Assembly: GCF_014656295.1 (NCBI RefSeq)
Contig: NZ_BNCD01000005.1
Span: 62,001 to 126,000 of the forward strand
DNA: 64,000 bases
Direction of reading: 5' to 3'
Source: Streptomyces sulfonofaciens
GTDB lineage: Bacteria; Actinomycetota; Actinomycetes; Streptomycetales; Streptomycetaceae
Shown: positions 43,610-52,760 of the stretch, piece after piece
Layout: each line of letters opens with the position of its first letter
Position numbering within the stretch: the stretch's first letter is position 1
Translations under genes and position numbers: made by a program
Notes under the pieces: model-generated
What the model was told of the DNA's origin: nothing
Database searches by the model: none
The model's input: the letters and a program-made list of their open reading frames with translations, nothing else

Positions 43610-45220
43610 TCAGGTCGCGTCGGCGGACGGCGCCGGGGTGCCCTCGCCCCCGCCGTCCCGGGTCACCGCCGCGGTGCCGCCCCCGCCGTGCCCGCCGTCC
43701 CCGCCGTCCCCGCCGTCCCGGGACGGCGCGGCGCCCTCGCCCGCACCGGCGTGCGAGGGCGCCCGGCTGTGCACGTAGAGAAGGCGACGGTCGCCGACGT
43801 CCAGCCGGTCCGGCAGCGGCAGCTCGTAGCGGACCGGACGGCTGTGGTCCGAGAGCTGCGCCTTCGGGTTGTAGACCCGGTTGAAGCGCCACAGCATCCG
43901 GGCGAAGTTGGTCTGGCCCCGGGCCAGGTTGCCGGCCAGCACCCGCATCGCCCCGAACGCCGTGGACAGGCCCAGGTGCTTGCGGTTGATGACGGCCTGG
44001 GTGCGCACCAGTTCGCGGTAGAACACGTCCAACGGCAAGGTGGTGGGGACCACCGCGTGCTGGATGTCGAAGAGCCGGTAGTCCCGGGTGGTCAGGCGCC
44101 TGGACTCGGTGTGCCAGATCTCGGTGCCGGGATAGGGCGTCATCACCGTCAGATGGACGATCTCGGGCACCGACAGGGCGAACTCGCGCACGACGCGGAA
44201 GCGCTCCTCGTCCCAGGCCGGATCCACGATGAGGTTGATGGCGACGTTGATGCCCAGCCGGCGGGCCGTCTCCAGGGCCTGGAAGTTCTGGTCGGGGCTG
44301 ACCCGCTTGCGGTACAGGTCGAGCCCCTCGGCGTCGATCGCCTCCATGCCCAGGAACATGTAGCGCAGGCCGAGGCGGGTCCAGCGCTGGAAGACCTCGA
44401 CGTTGCGCAGCAGCACGTCGCTGCGGGTCTCCAGGTAGTACCGCTTGCGGATCCCGCGGCGCTCGATCTCGGCCGCGATGGCGTTGCCGTGCTCGGGCCG
44501 GATGAAGGCCACGTCGTCCACGATGAAGACGTTGGGTTCGCGGATGCTCGCCAGCTCCGCGCCCGCGGCCTGCGCCGACGCCTTGCGGTAGCTGCGGCCG
44601 TAGAACGTCCAGGCCGAGCAGAACGAGCAGTCCCAGGGGCAGCCCCGGGTGAACTCGATGGACGCGCAGGGATCGAGCTCACCGATGAAGTAGCGGTTGC
44701 GCCGGCGCATCAGATCGCGGGCCGGGCGCGGGTCGTCAATGCTGTGCAGCATCCTGGGCGCGGGTCCGGGGCCGGACGGGGTGACCACCCCGGGCACCTC
44801 CTGCACCCCGCCGTCCCGCACCGCGGCCAGCAGCGGGCCGACGGCCGTCTCGCCCTCGCCGCGCACCACCGCGTCCACCGCGCCCTCCGCCTGTCCGAGC
44901 ACGTCCGCGGCGACGAAGGAGACGCTGTGCCCGCCGAAGAACACGAAGCAGCCCGGCAGCATCCGCCCGGCCCGCCGGGCGATGTCGATGGCCTCGGGGA
45001 TGTTGGCCAGGTAGTTCAGCGAGATGCCGAGCGCTTCCGGGCGGAAGGAGGTGATCTCCCGGTCCAGGTCGCGGTGGTCGTGCACCTGGAGGTCGAGCAC
45101 GCGCACCTCGTGCCCGGCGGCGCGGGCGGCGCCGGCCACCCGTTCGAGGCCGAGGGGCTCCAGCCGCAGGAAGATCTCCGAGTACATCAGGGCGCTGGGA
45201 TGAACGAGCAGTAGGCGCAT
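43610..45220 (-). CDS. hpnR: Hopanoid C-3 methylase, B12-binding radical SAM enzyme
   Basis: A 536-residue class B radical SAM methylase. Residues 1-150 form a cobalamin-binding domain. The cluster-binding motif is C-P-W-D-C-S-F-C with Cys at 194, 198 and 201, within E-F-T-R-G-C-P-W-D-C. The following A-W-T-F-Y-G-R-S-Y-R-K and V-F-I-V-D-D-V-A-F-I are, from memory, characteristic of HpnR, which adds a methyl group to C-3 of hopanoids in the membrane. ATG has GAGG. The C-terminal 60 residues are Gly/Asp/Ala-rich and disordered. No squalene-hopene cyclase or other hpn gene is in the window, so it is an orphan. Other class B methylases cannot be fully excluded. Confidence 0.82.
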   Translation of the reverse strand: MRLLLVHPSALMYSEIFLRLEPLGLERVAGAARAAGHEVRVLDLQVHDHRDLDREITSFRPEALGISLNYLANIPEAIDIARRAGRMLPGCFVFFGGHSVSFVAADVLGQAEGAVDAVVRGEGETAVGPLLAAVRDGGVQEVPGVVTPSGPGPAPRMLHSIDDPRPARDLMRRRNRYFIGELDPCASIEFTRGCPWDCSFCSAWTFYGRSYRKASAQAAGAELASIREPNVFIVDDVAFIRPEHGNAIAAEIERRGIRKRYYLETRSDVLLRNVEVFQRWTRLGLRYMFLGMEAIDAEGLDLYRKRVSPDQNFQALETARRLGINVAINLIVDPAWDEERFRVVREFALSVPEIVHLTVMTPYPGTEIWHTESRRLTTRDYRLFDIQHAVVPTTLPLDVFYRELVRTQAVINRKHLGLSTAFGAMRVLAGNLARGQTNFARMLWRFNRVYNPKAQLSDHSRPVRYELPLPDRLDVGDRRLLYVHSRAPSHAGAGEGAAPSRDGGDGGDGGHGGGGTAAVTRDGGGEGTPAPSADAT

Positions 45221-45362
45221 GGCTACCTCATGTCATGGGATACCTCCATAAAATACCCACGGAGTGCGGGCCAGTGCCGCGCTCCTGCGTCGTTCGGGTG
45301 CCGGCGCCCTCCGGGCGCACCCGGGCGGCCGCCCCGGCCGTGCGCGCCGCGGCCATCCGGAA

Positions 45363-45368
45363 TAGGAT
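45363..45368 (+). promoter_or_regulatory. Candidate -10 for the leader peptide/monooxygenase transcript
   Basis: TAGGAT is a consensus-like -10 in an otherwise very GC-rich stretch. The transcript would start near 45375 and carry about 115 bases before the leader peptide. The -35 is weak. The AT-rich patch at 45245-45265 could serve the divergent hpnR gene. Confidence 0.4.
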
Positions 45369-45490
45369 GCGCGGCCCGGCAGTTATGCGTCGCGACGATG
45401 TGGGCCCGCGGCCCCGCGCGGCTGGACGAGGCCGGCGCGGTCCCCGTGCACGACGTGCACATCCTGGCGGAAGGGGCGGAGGTGTTGGAC

Positions 45491-45607
45491 ATGCGGTCGG
45501 CGTTCCGCCTGCCCGTCCCCGTGCTCTCCTCCCGCCACCCCGTGCACCTGTACACCCGGCCGCACATCGATCTCCAGCGCGTGGCCGGCGCGCTCTGTTG
45601 CTCCTGA
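45491..45607 (+). CDS. Short Cys-ending leader peptide, probable attenuator
   Basis: A 38-codon frame with an ATG placed 8 bases after GGAGG (45478-45482). Its end reads R-P-H-I-D-L-Q-R-V-A-G-A-L-C-C-S. Actinomycete leader peptides upstream of sulfur genes share the pattern R-x-H-V/I-D-L-x-R-V-x-x-A-L-C. Ribosome stalling at the two Cys codons when cysteine is short would change folding of the RNA downstream. A small stem (45576-45581 with 45589-45594) overlaps the last codons, and a 7-bp stem (45622-45628 with 45639-45645) followed by TGTTCTCG could be the attenuator. The monooxygenase genes begin 74 bases after its stop. Confidence 0.68.
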   Translation: MRSAFRLPVPVLSSRHPVHLYTRPHIDLQRVAGALCCS

Positions 45608-45680
45608 CCTGTTCCCCGCCCCCGGGCCCGCACCGCGCGGCCCGGTGTTCTCGTACGGTCGATCAGGAAGGCACCCTCTC

Positions 45681-47024
45681 GTGTCCGCGTCCTCATCCGT
45701 TCCGCCGTCCCCGTCCGCCGCCCCGTCCTCCGCTTCCTCCTCCGCCGCTTCCTCCGCCCCGTCCGCCGCTTCGGCCGCCGCGTCCGCCGCTTCGGCCGCC
45801 GAGTCCTCCGCCGCCCCCTCAGGTGCCCTGCACCTGGCCGTCGCGCTCGACGGCGCGGGCTGGCATCCGGCCGCCTGGCGCGAACCGGTGTCCCGGCCCC
45901 GGGACCTGTTCACCGCCGGGTACTGGGTCGAACTCGTCGCCGAGGCCGAGCGCGGCCTGCTCGACTTCGTGACCTTCGAGGACGGCCTCGGCCTCCAGTC
46001 CTCCCGCCAGGACGAACCGGACGACCGCACCGACCAGGTGCGCGGCCGTCTGGACGCGGTCCTCGTCGCCGCCCGCGTGGCACCGCTGACCTCGCACATT
46101 GGACTCGTGCCGAGCGTGGTGGCCACCCACACGGAGCCGTTCCACATATCCAAGGCGATCGCCACCCTCGACTACGTCAGCGCCGGCCGCGCGGGTCTGC
46201 GCGTACAGGTGACGCGCGCGCCCCACGAGGCCGCCCACTTCGGGCGCCGCACCTTCGCGCACGCCCGCCGGGAGGACCGCGACACCCCGGCGGGCAGGGA
46301 GCTGACCGCCGAGCTGTTCGACGGGGCCGCCGACCACATCGAGGTGGTCCGCAGGCTCTGGGACAGTTGGGAGGACGACGCGGAGATCAGGGACGTCGCC
46401 ACCGGCCGCTTCGTCGACCGCGACAAGTTGCACTACATCGACTTCGAAGGCCGCTTCTTCAGCGTCAAGGGCCCCTCCATCACCCCGCGGCCGCCGCAGG
46501 GCCAGCCGCTCGTCACCGCACTCGCGCACGGGAGCGTGCCGTACCGGCTGCTCGGGCGCTCGACGGACCTCGGGTTTCTCACCCCACGCGACGCCGGCCA
46601 CGCCCGCGCCATCGTCGAGGAGGTGCGCCACGAGCAGGCCGCGGCGGGCCGGGCCGGTGAGCCGCTGCACCTCTTCGGCGACCTGGTGGTGTTCCTGGAC
46701 GACGCCCCGGCCGCCGCCGAGGCCCGCCGGGCAAGGCTCGACGAGCTCGCCGGTGCCCCGTGCACGAGCGACGCCCGGGTGTTCACCGGCACCCCCGCGG
46801 GGCTCGCCGACCTCCTCCAGGAGCTTGCCGGGGCCGGCCTCAGCGGCTTCCGGCTGCGGCCTGCCGTCGTCGGTCACGACCTGCCGGCCATCACCAGGGG
46901 CCTGGTCCCCGAGCTCCAGCGCAGGGGCGCCTTCCGGACGGCCTACGGGGCCGGCACCCTGCGCGGCCTGCTCGGCCTCGACCGCCCCGCCAACCGCTAC
47001 TCCACCGACGCCGCCGCCGTCTGA
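45681..47024 (+). CDS. LLM-class flavin-dependent monooxygenase
   Basis: A 447-residue bacterial luciferase-like protein with an N-terminal run of about 45 Ser/Ala/Pro residues that is not part of the fold. The TIM-barrel shows T-F-E-D-G-L-G-L, the P-S-V-V-A-T-H-T-E-P-F-H strand and S-A-G-R-A-G-L-R-V. It uses reduced flavin and oxygen, probably on a sulfonate, thioether or related carbon-sulfur compound. GTG follows AGGAAGG. It is the first of three such genes and follows the Cys leader peptide. Reductase not encoded here. Confidence 0.87.
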   Translation: MSASSSVPPSPSAAPSSASSSAASSAPSAASAAASAASAAESSAAPSGALHLAVALDGAGWHPAAWREPVSRPRDLFTAGYWVELVAEAERGLLDFVTFEDGLGLQSSRQDEPDDRTDQVRGRLDAVLVAARVAPLTSHIGLVPSVVATHTEPFHISKAIATLDYVSAGRAGLRVQVTRAPHEAAHFGRRTFAHARREDRDTPAGRELTAELFDGAADHIEVVRRLWDSWEDDAEIRDVATGRFVDRDKLHYIDFEGRFFSVKGPSITPRPPQGQPLVTALAHGSVPYRLLGRSTDLGFLTPRDAGHARAIVEEVRHEQAAAGRAGEPLHLFGDLVVFLDDAPAAAEARRARLDELAGAPCTSDARVFTGTPAGLADLLQELAGAGLSGFRLRPAVVGHDLPAITRGLVPELQRRGAFRTAYGAGTLRGLLGLDRPANRYSTDAAAV

Positions 47025-47044
47025 GCCGGAGGGACCCACCGACC

Positions 47045-48454
47045 ATGAGCCAGCACACCGAGCACAGCGAGCGCACGGGCAAGCCGGTCAAGCAGCTCCA
47101 CCTCGCGGCGCACTTCCCCGGCGTCAACAACACCACCGTCTGGAGCGACCCGGCGGCCGGCAGCCACATCGAGTTCAGCTCCTTCGCACACTTCGCGCGC
47201 ACCGCGGAACGCGCCAAGTTCGACTTCCTGTTCCTCGCCGAGGGCCTCAGGCTGCGCGAGCAGGGCGGCAGGATCTACGACCTGGACGTCGTCGGCCGGC
47301 CCGACACCTTCACCGTCCTGACCGCCCTCGCCGCCGTCACCGACCGGCTCGGTCTGACCGGCACCATCAACTCCACCTTCAACGAGCCCTACGAGGTGGC
47401 CCGCCAGTTCGCCAGCCTCGACCACCTCTCCGGCGGCCGTGCCGCCTGGAACGTCGTCACCTCCTGGGACGCGTTCACCGGTGAGAACTTCCGCCGCGGC
47501 GGCTTCCTGCCGCAGCAGGAGCGCTACTCGCGTGCCAAGGAGTTCCTCGCGACCGCCACCGAGCTCTTCGACTCCTGGCGCGGCGACGAGATCGTCGCCG
47601 ACCAGGCGGGCGGCACCTTCCTGCGGGACGCCGGGGCCGGCGCGTTCGTGCACAGCGGGCAGCACTTCGACATCGAGGGGCGGTTCAACGTGCCGCGCAG
47701 CCCGCAGGGCCGCCCCGTCGTCTTCCAGGCCGGCGACTCCGACGAGGGGCGCGAGTTCGCCGCGTCGAGCGCCGACGCGATCTTCAGCAGGTACAGCACC
47801 CTCAAGGAGGGCCAGGCGTTCTACCGGGACGTCAAGGGCAGGCTGGCCAGGTACGGCCGCAGCCACGACCAACTGCTGATCCTGCCCGCGGCGACCTTCG
47901 TCCTCGGCGACACCGACGAGGAGGCCGGGGAGCTCGCCCGCGAGGTGCGCCGCCGGCAGGTCAGCGGCGCCACCGCGATCAAACACCTGGAGTTCGTGTG
48001 GAACCGCGACCTGTCCGCGTACGACCCGGACGGGCCGCTGCCGGACATCGACCCGGACCCCGGCGAGCACACCATCGCCCGCGGCCGGGCCCAGGTGCGG
48101 ATGTACCGGGACCCGCTGGCGATCGCCCGGGAGTGGCGCGAGCTGGCGGCCGCGAACAAGTGGTCCATCCGCGACCTCGTCATCGAGACCGGCAACCGCC
48201 AGGCGTTCGTGGGCTCCCCGGCCACCGTGGCCGCGACCATCGACGACTTCGTCCAGGCGGACGCCTCGGACGGCTTCATCCTCGTCCCGCACCTGACGCC
48301 GGGCGGTCTTGACGCCTTCGCGGACACCGTTGTGCCGCTGCTCCAGGAACGCGGGGTGTTCCGTACCGACTACGAGGGCACCACGCTGCGCGACCACCTG
48401 GGCCTGTCCGAGCCGCCCGCCCCGGGCGCCGGCAGCCGCCGGGCGGCCTCGTGA
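47045..48454 (+). CDS. NtaA/SnaA/DszA-family FMN-dependent monooxygenase
   Basis: A 469-residue protein starting 20 bases after the preceding monooxygenase. Family stretches include F-L-F-L-A-E-G, S-T-F-N-E-P-Y-E-V-A-R, L-D-H-L-S-G-G-R-A-A-W-N-V-V-T-S and Q-A-G-D-S-D-E-G-R-E-F-A. Relatives oxidise nitrilotriacetate, dibenzothiophene sulfone or dimethyl sulfide. In this sulfur-type operon an organosulfur substrate is most likely. Needs FMNH2 from a separate reductase. Confidence 0.9.
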   Translation: MSQHTEHSERTGKPVKQLHLAAHFPGVNNTTVWSDPAAGSHIEFSSFAHFARTAERAKFDFLFLAEGLRLREQGGRIYDLDVVGRPDTFTVLTALAAVTDRLGLTGTINSTFNEPYEVARQFASLDHLSGGRAAWNVVTSWDAFTGENFRRGGFLPQQERYSRAKEFLATATELFDSWRGDEIVADQAGGTFLRDAGAGAFVHSGQHFDIEGRFNVPRSPQGRPVVFQAGDSDEGREFAASSADAIFSRYSTLKEGQAFYRDVKGRLARYGRSHDQLLILPAATFVLGDTDEEAGELAREVRRRQVSGATAIKHLEFVWNRDLSAYDPDGPLPDIDPDPGEHTIARGRAQVRMYRDPLAIAREWRELAAANKWSIRDLVIETGNRQAFVGSPATVAATIDDFVQADASDGFILVPHLTPGGLDAFADTVVPLLQERGVFRTDYEGTTLRDHLGLSEPPAPGAGSRRAAS

Positions 48455-48493
48455 GGCGCCCGGCCCCGCCGGAGCCCCTCCCGCCCGGCACCG

Positions 48494-48556
48494 CCGCCCC
48501 CGCAACCGCCGCACCCGCCCCCGCGACCACCGCACCCGCCCCCGCGACCGCCGACC
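48494..48556 (+). repeat. Three 21-bp tandem repeats
   Basis: Three copies of CCGCCCCCGCGACCACCGCAC-like sequence fill most of the gap between the second and third monooxygenase genes. Being a multiple of three and Pro/Ala-coding, they may be the remains of a coding tail. Confidence 0.75.
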
Positions 48557-48573
48557 TCTGAGGAGCGCCGCCG

Positions 48574-49701
48574 ATGCCCGACACCCCCCTCGGGGTCCTC
48601 GACCTCGTACCGATCACGTCCGGTTCCACCGCCGCCCAGGCCCTGCGCAACTCCATCGACCTCGCCCGGCAGGCCGAACGGCTCGGGTACGCCCGCTACT
48701 GGTTCGCCGAGCACCACCTCAACCCGGGCGTGGCCGGCACCTCGCCCGCCGTCGTGCTCGCCCTGACCGCGGCCGCGACCTCGACGATCCGGCTCGGCTC
48801 GGGCGCCGTCCTGATGGGGCACCGCACCGCGCTCTCCACCGTCGAGGAGTTCGGCCTGATCGACGCGCTGCACCCCGGACGGCTCGACCTGGGCCTCGGC
48901 CGCTCCGGCGGCCGCCCGCCGGCGGACCGCGCCGATCCGCCGCCCACCGCCACCCCGGCCGCCGGCGGCCGCGCCCCGGGCGGCCTGCGCATCCCGGACC
49001 GGTTCGACACCCGGCAGTTGCTCGGCTCGCCCCGGTTCGCCCTCCAGCGCACCCTGCTCCAGCAGCCGAAGGCCGAGGCGCAGGACTACGACGAGCTGAT
49101 CGACGACGTCCTCGCACTGCTGGCCGGCACCTACCGCGCGCCCGACGGCACCGAGGCACACGTCGTGCCCGGCGAGGGCGCGGACCTCCAGGTGTGGATC
49201 CTGGGCAGCAGCGCCGGCCAGAGCGCCAACGCCGCGGGCCGCAACGGGCTGCGGTTCGCCGCGAACTACCACGTCAGCCCGGCCACCGTGCTGGAGGCGG
49301 TGGAGGGCTACCGGGCCGCGTTCAAGCCCTCGGCGGTGCTCGACGAGCCGTACGTCAGCGTCTCCGCGGACGTCGTCGTCGCCGAGGACGACGCCACCGC
49401 ACGGGAACTGGCCGCCGGGTACGCCCCCTGGGTGCGCAGCATCCGCAGCGGCGAGGGCGCCATCGCCTTCCCCACCCCGCAGGAGGTCCGCGCCCACACC
49501 TGGACCGACCAGGACCGCGCGCTGGTCGCCGACCGTGTCCAGACCCAGTTCGTCGGCTCCCCGGCCCGCGTCGCCGACCAGCTCGCCCAGCTCCAGGAGG
49601 CCACCGCCGCCGACGAACTCCTCATCACCACCATCACCCACGACCACCCCGACCGGGTCCGCTCCTACGCGCTCCTCGCGCAGGAGTGGCGCCGCAGATA
49701 G
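48574..49701 (+). CDS. LLM-class flavin-dependent oxidoreductase
   Basis: A 375-residue luciferase-like protein of the single-component MsnO8-like group: A-R-Y-W-F-A-E-H-H, G-S-G-A-V-L-M-G-H and G-R-L-D-L-G-L-G-R-S are diagnostic. A disordered Pro/Gly insert of about 30 residues follows the last motif. ATG has GAGGAG. It ends the monooxygenase group and is followed by a strong hairpin. Substrate unknown; context suggests organosulfur chemistry. Confidence 0.9.
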   Translation: MPDTPLGVLDLVPITSGSTAAQALRNSIDLARQAERLGYARYWFAEHHLNPGVAGTSPAVVLALTAAATSTIRLGSGAVLMGHRTALSTVEEFGLIDALHPGRLDLGLGRSGGRPPADRADPPPTATPAAGGRAPGGLRIPDRFDTRQLLGSPRFALQRTLLQQPKAEAQDYDELIDDVLALLAGTYRAPDGTEAHVVPGEGADLQVWILGSSAGQSANAAGRNGLRFAANYHVSPATVLEAVEGYRAAFKPSAVLDEPYVSVSADVVVAEDDATARELAAGYAPWVRSIRSGEGAIAFPTPQEVRAHTWTDQDRALVADRVQTQFVGSPARVADQLAQLQEATAADELLITTITHDHPDRVRSYALLAQEWRRR

Positions 49702-49713
49702 CGCCCGGGCACC

Positions 49714-49740
49714 GGCCCGGTGGCCGCCGGCCACCGGGCC
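49714..49740 (+). terminator. Terminator of the monooxygenase operon
   Basis: A perfect 12-bp stem (GGCCCGGTGGCC and its complement) with a 3-base loop, 12 bases after the last monooxygenase stop. Confidence 0.7.
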
Positions 49741-49904
49741 CGCGGGGGCGCGGAGGCACGGGCCCGCTGGGGTGCGGAGGTGCGGGGGTGCGGGGGCACG
49801 GTTCGTGAGCCCGTGGGTCCGTGGGCCGAAGGGCGAAGCCCCGCCCGCGGCGAGCGACCTGAAACACCTCCTCGCCCCGCCGCCCGCCCGCGTATCGTGG
49901 GGGC

Positions 49905-50939
49905 GTGCCCGCCCTCCCGCCGCGACGGGTCGCGCAGCGCGGCCCGGCCGTGGGCGAGGGCCGGTTCGCGGCCCGGCGCCACCCCGACACCCGTCTCCTG
50001 CGCGCCTTCGTCACCGTGGCCGAGGACCTGCACTTCACCAGGGCCGCGGCCCGGCTGTACGTCGCCCAGCAGGCGCTCAGCCGCGACATCCGGCGGCTGG
50101 AGCGCGAGTTGGGCGTCGAGCTGTTCGCGCGGACCACCCGGCAGGTCAGCCTGACGGCGGACGGCGAGCGCCTGGTGCCGTACGCCCGGCGGGTGCTCGA
50201 CGCCCAGGACGAGCTGCTGGCCGCCTGCGTGCCGGGCGCGGGTCGCCCGGCGCTCGTCGACCTCAACAGCCCCGGGCTGCTGGGCGCCCGGATCCTCGCC
50301 AGGGCCCGCGAGCTCGCTCCGGAGTGCGAGCTGATGGCCCGTTACGAGAGCGGCCTCACCGGCGCCGCGGCCGGGCTGCTCGCAGGGAGCCTCGACGCCT
50401 CCTTCGGGCGGTTCGCGGGCCTGCCGGCGGCGGTCCGCGCACGGCTCGCCCAGCAGCCGGTGCGTTACGAGCGGATGGCGGTGGTGCTGCCCGGCGACCA
50501 TCCGCTGGCGCACCTGCCCGAGGTGCCGCTCGGCGCCCTCGCGGGGGAGCGGGTGTACGCGGGGGCCGGCAACCCGGGCACCCGTGAGTGGACCGAGCTG
50601 GCGCAGCGGCTCTTCGAGGGGCGCGGCATCGTCCTCGCACCGCCCGCACCGCTCGCCGTGGGCGTCGACGAGTTCCGGCGGGTGATGGCGAAGAGCCGCA
50701 CGCCCGTCCTGGCCGTACTGGACTTCCCGGCCATGCCTGGCACCGTCCTGCGCCCGCTCGTCGACCCCGTGCCCCTCTCGCCCCTCTCCCTCGTCTGGCG
50801 CAGGGGCGCGCGGCACCCCGGCATCGACGCACTGCGCGCCGCCGCCGCCGCGCTGGCCGCCGAGGAAGGCTGGCTCCGGCCGCCGCCCGGGGCCTGGCTC
50901 CCGGACGAGGACCGGCGGGTGATGACCGCGGGCGCGTGA
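49905..50939 (+). CDS. LysR-family transcriptional regulator
   Basis: A 344-residue regulator. The winged helix-turn-helix is L-R-A-F-V-T-V-A-E-D-L-H-F-T-R-A-A-A, then L-S-R-D-I-R-R-L-E-R-E-L-G, starting at about residue 30 after a basic lead. The C-terminal part is the LysR effector domain. A -10-like TATCGT lies 6 bases before the GTG start, so the mRNA may be leaderless. The gene follows the monooxygenase operon on the same strand and could control it or the nitrate genes after it; target and inducer are unknown. Confidence 0.92.
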   Translation: MPALPPRRVAQRGPAVGEGRFAARRHPDTRLLRAFVTVAEDLHFTRAAARLYVAQQALSRDIRRLERELGVELFARTTRQVSLTADGERLVPYARRVLDAQDELLAACVPGAGRPALVDLNSPGLLGARILARARELAPECELMARYESGLTGAAAGLLAGSLDASFGRFAGLPAAVRARLAQQPVRYERMAVVLPGDHPLAHLPEVPLGALAGERVYAGAGNPGTREWTELAQRLFEGRGIVLAPPAPLAVGVDEFRRVMAKSRTPVLAVLDFPAMPGTVLRPLVDPVPLSPLSLVWRRGARHPGIDALRAAAAALAAEEGWLRPPPGAWLPDEDRRVMTAGA

Positions 50940-51221
50940 GATGCGGGCGCGTGAGATGCGGCAGGGGTGCGGCCGCACGGCCCGCGCGCCCCGGCCCCGA
51001 CCGTCCGCCCGGCCCGTGCCGGGGCGCGCGGGCGCGGGGGCGGCCGGGTGCGCCCCTCCCCGCACCGGGCGTGCCCTCACCGGGCGTGCCCCTCACCCGG
51101 CGCGGCCGCCCACCGTGAGAGCAACGTTCCGCGGTGGTCACGCCCTGGCACAGCCCCGAAATCCGCCGTCCCTACCGTCGGCCCTGTCCATCCGAGGGCG
51201 CCGAGACCGTGGAGGCGGGGC

Positions 51222-52598
51222 ATGCGGAAGACACCGGCTCGTAGCCGTACCGGAGGCCGCTGGATCGAGGAGTGGGATCCGGAGGACGAGCGGTTCTGGA
51301 GGGAGGGGGGAGAGCGGATCGCGCGGCGGAACCTGTGGTTCTCCGTGCTCTGCGAGCACATCGGCTTCTCCGTGTGGACGCTCTGGTCCGTGCTGGTGCT
51401 GTTCATGGGGCCCGAGTACGGCATCGACCCGGCCGGGAAGTTCTTCCTGGCGTCGATGGCCACCCTGGTCGGTGCCGTCGTCCGGGTGCCGTACACCTTC
51501 GCCGTGGCGCGGTTCGGCGGCCGCAACTGGACGATCGTCTCCGCGTCCCTGCTGCTGGTGCCCACCGCCGCCGCCTTCGCGGTGATGCACCCCGGCACCT
51601 CCTACGGGACGTTCCTGCTGTGCGCGGTGCTCAGCGGGGTGGGCGGCGGGAACTTCGCCTCCTCCATGACCAACATCAACGCCTACTTCCCACTGCACAG
51701 GAAGGGCTGGGCGCTCGGCGTGAACGCGGGCGGCGGCAACCTGGGCGTCCCCGCGGTGCAGCTCGTGGGCCTCGCCGTGCTCGGCGCCGCGGGCGGGCCG
51801 CGGGTACTGATCGGGATCTACCTGCCCTGCATCCTCCTCGCCGTGTGCTGCGCCGTGCGGTTCATGGACAACCTCGCGACGGTGCGGGACGACACGGGGG
51901 CGGCGCGCGAGGCCGCCCGCGACCGGCACACCTGGATCATGGCGCTGCTGTACGTGGGCACCTTCGGGTCGTTCATCGGCTACAGCTTCGCCTTCGGCCT
52001 CGTTCTGCAGACGCAGTTCGGGCGCACCCCGCTGCAGGCCGCGTCCCTCACCTTCGTGGGGCCGCTGCTCGGCTCGCTGGTGCGGCCCGTGGGCGGGCGG
52101 CTGGCCGACCGGTACGGCGGTGCCCGGATCACGCTGTGGAACTTCGTCGCCATGGCCGCCGCCACCGCACTGGTCGCGCTCGCCTCGGTACGGGCGTCGC
52201 TCCCGCTGTTCACCGCCGCGTTCATCGCGCTCTTCGCGCTGTCCGGGCTCGGCAACGGCTCCACCTACAAGATGATCCCCGCCGTCTTCCGGGCCGAGGC
52301 GGCGGCCGCCGGGCTGACGGGTGAGGCCGCGGCGGCGTACGGGCGGCGGCTGTCCGGGGCGGCCATGGGGCTGATCGGCGCGGCCGGGGCGCTCGGCGGG
52401 CTCGGCATCAACCTCGCCCTGCGGCAGTCGTTCAAGGCCGGCGGCACGGGCACACCCGCGTTCCTGGCCTTCCTCGGCTGCTACGCGGTGTGTTACGCCA
52501 TCACCCGGGCCGTATACGTGCGCCGGCCGGCCGCCCCCGCCGCCGCGCCCGGGGCCGGGGCCGGGCGGGACCGGCGGCTGGACCGCGCCGAGGTGTGA
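51222..52598 (+). CDS. narK: Nitrate/nitrite MFS transporter, NarK/NasA type
   Basis: A 458-residue nitrate porter with about twelve membrane segments. Both nitrate signatures are visible: G-V-G-G-G-N-F-A-S-S-M-T-N-I after segment 4 and the G-L-G-N-G-S-T-Y-K-M stretch in the second half. Arg residues in R-V-P-Y-T-F and R-P-V-G-G-R are at the usual substrate places. The ATG is chosen by GGAGG and by the usual R-N-L-W-F-S start of segment 1. It lies upstream of the nitrate regulator NnaR, which fits nitrogen control. Confidence 0.94.
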   Translation: MRKTPARSRTGGRWIEEWDPEDERFWREGGERIARRNLWFSVLCEHIGFSVWTLWSVLVLFMGPEYGIDPAGKFFLASMATLVGAVVRVPYTFAVARFGGRNWTIVSASLLLVPTAAAFAVMHPGTSYGTFLLCAVLSGVGGGNFASSMTNINAYFPLHRKGWALGVNAGGGNLGVPAVQLVGLAVLGAAGGPRVLIGIYLPCILLAVCCAVRFMDNLATVRDDTGAAREAARDRHTWIMALLYVGTFGSFIGYSFAFGLVLQTQFGRTPLQAASLTFVGPLLGSLVRPVGGRLADRYGGARITLWNFVAMAAATALVALASVRASLPLFTAAFIALFALSGLGNGSTYKMIPAVFRAEAAAAGLTGEAAAAYGRRLSGAAMGLIGAAGALGGLGINLALRQSFKAGGTGTPAFLAFLGCYAVCYAITRAVYVRRPAAPAAAPGAGAGRDRRLDRAEV

Positions 52599-52760
52599 GC
52601 GGGCGCCGCGGGTGGCGGGCGCCGCGAGGCGGCGTAACACGCAGGACATCATGGTGATCCGGGGCTGTCACGGCCCCTTGGCAGGCTCGTTCGGCACAGC
52701 GGCACGGTGGCCACGGGACGGGCCGCAGCCGACGAGACCACGGGACGCGGGACGAGAGCC

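Noticed and set aside
41750..45214. A 1154-codon plus-strand frame opposite the MFS and hpnR genes
   Set aside because: Same reason: mirror of real genes, no domain, no ribosome site.
51137..51162. GlnR box upstream of narK
   Set aside because: GTCAC followed by GCACA and AAATC only loosely follows the gTnAc-n6-GaAAc spacing; control by GlnR/NnaR is plausible from biology but this site is too weak to list.
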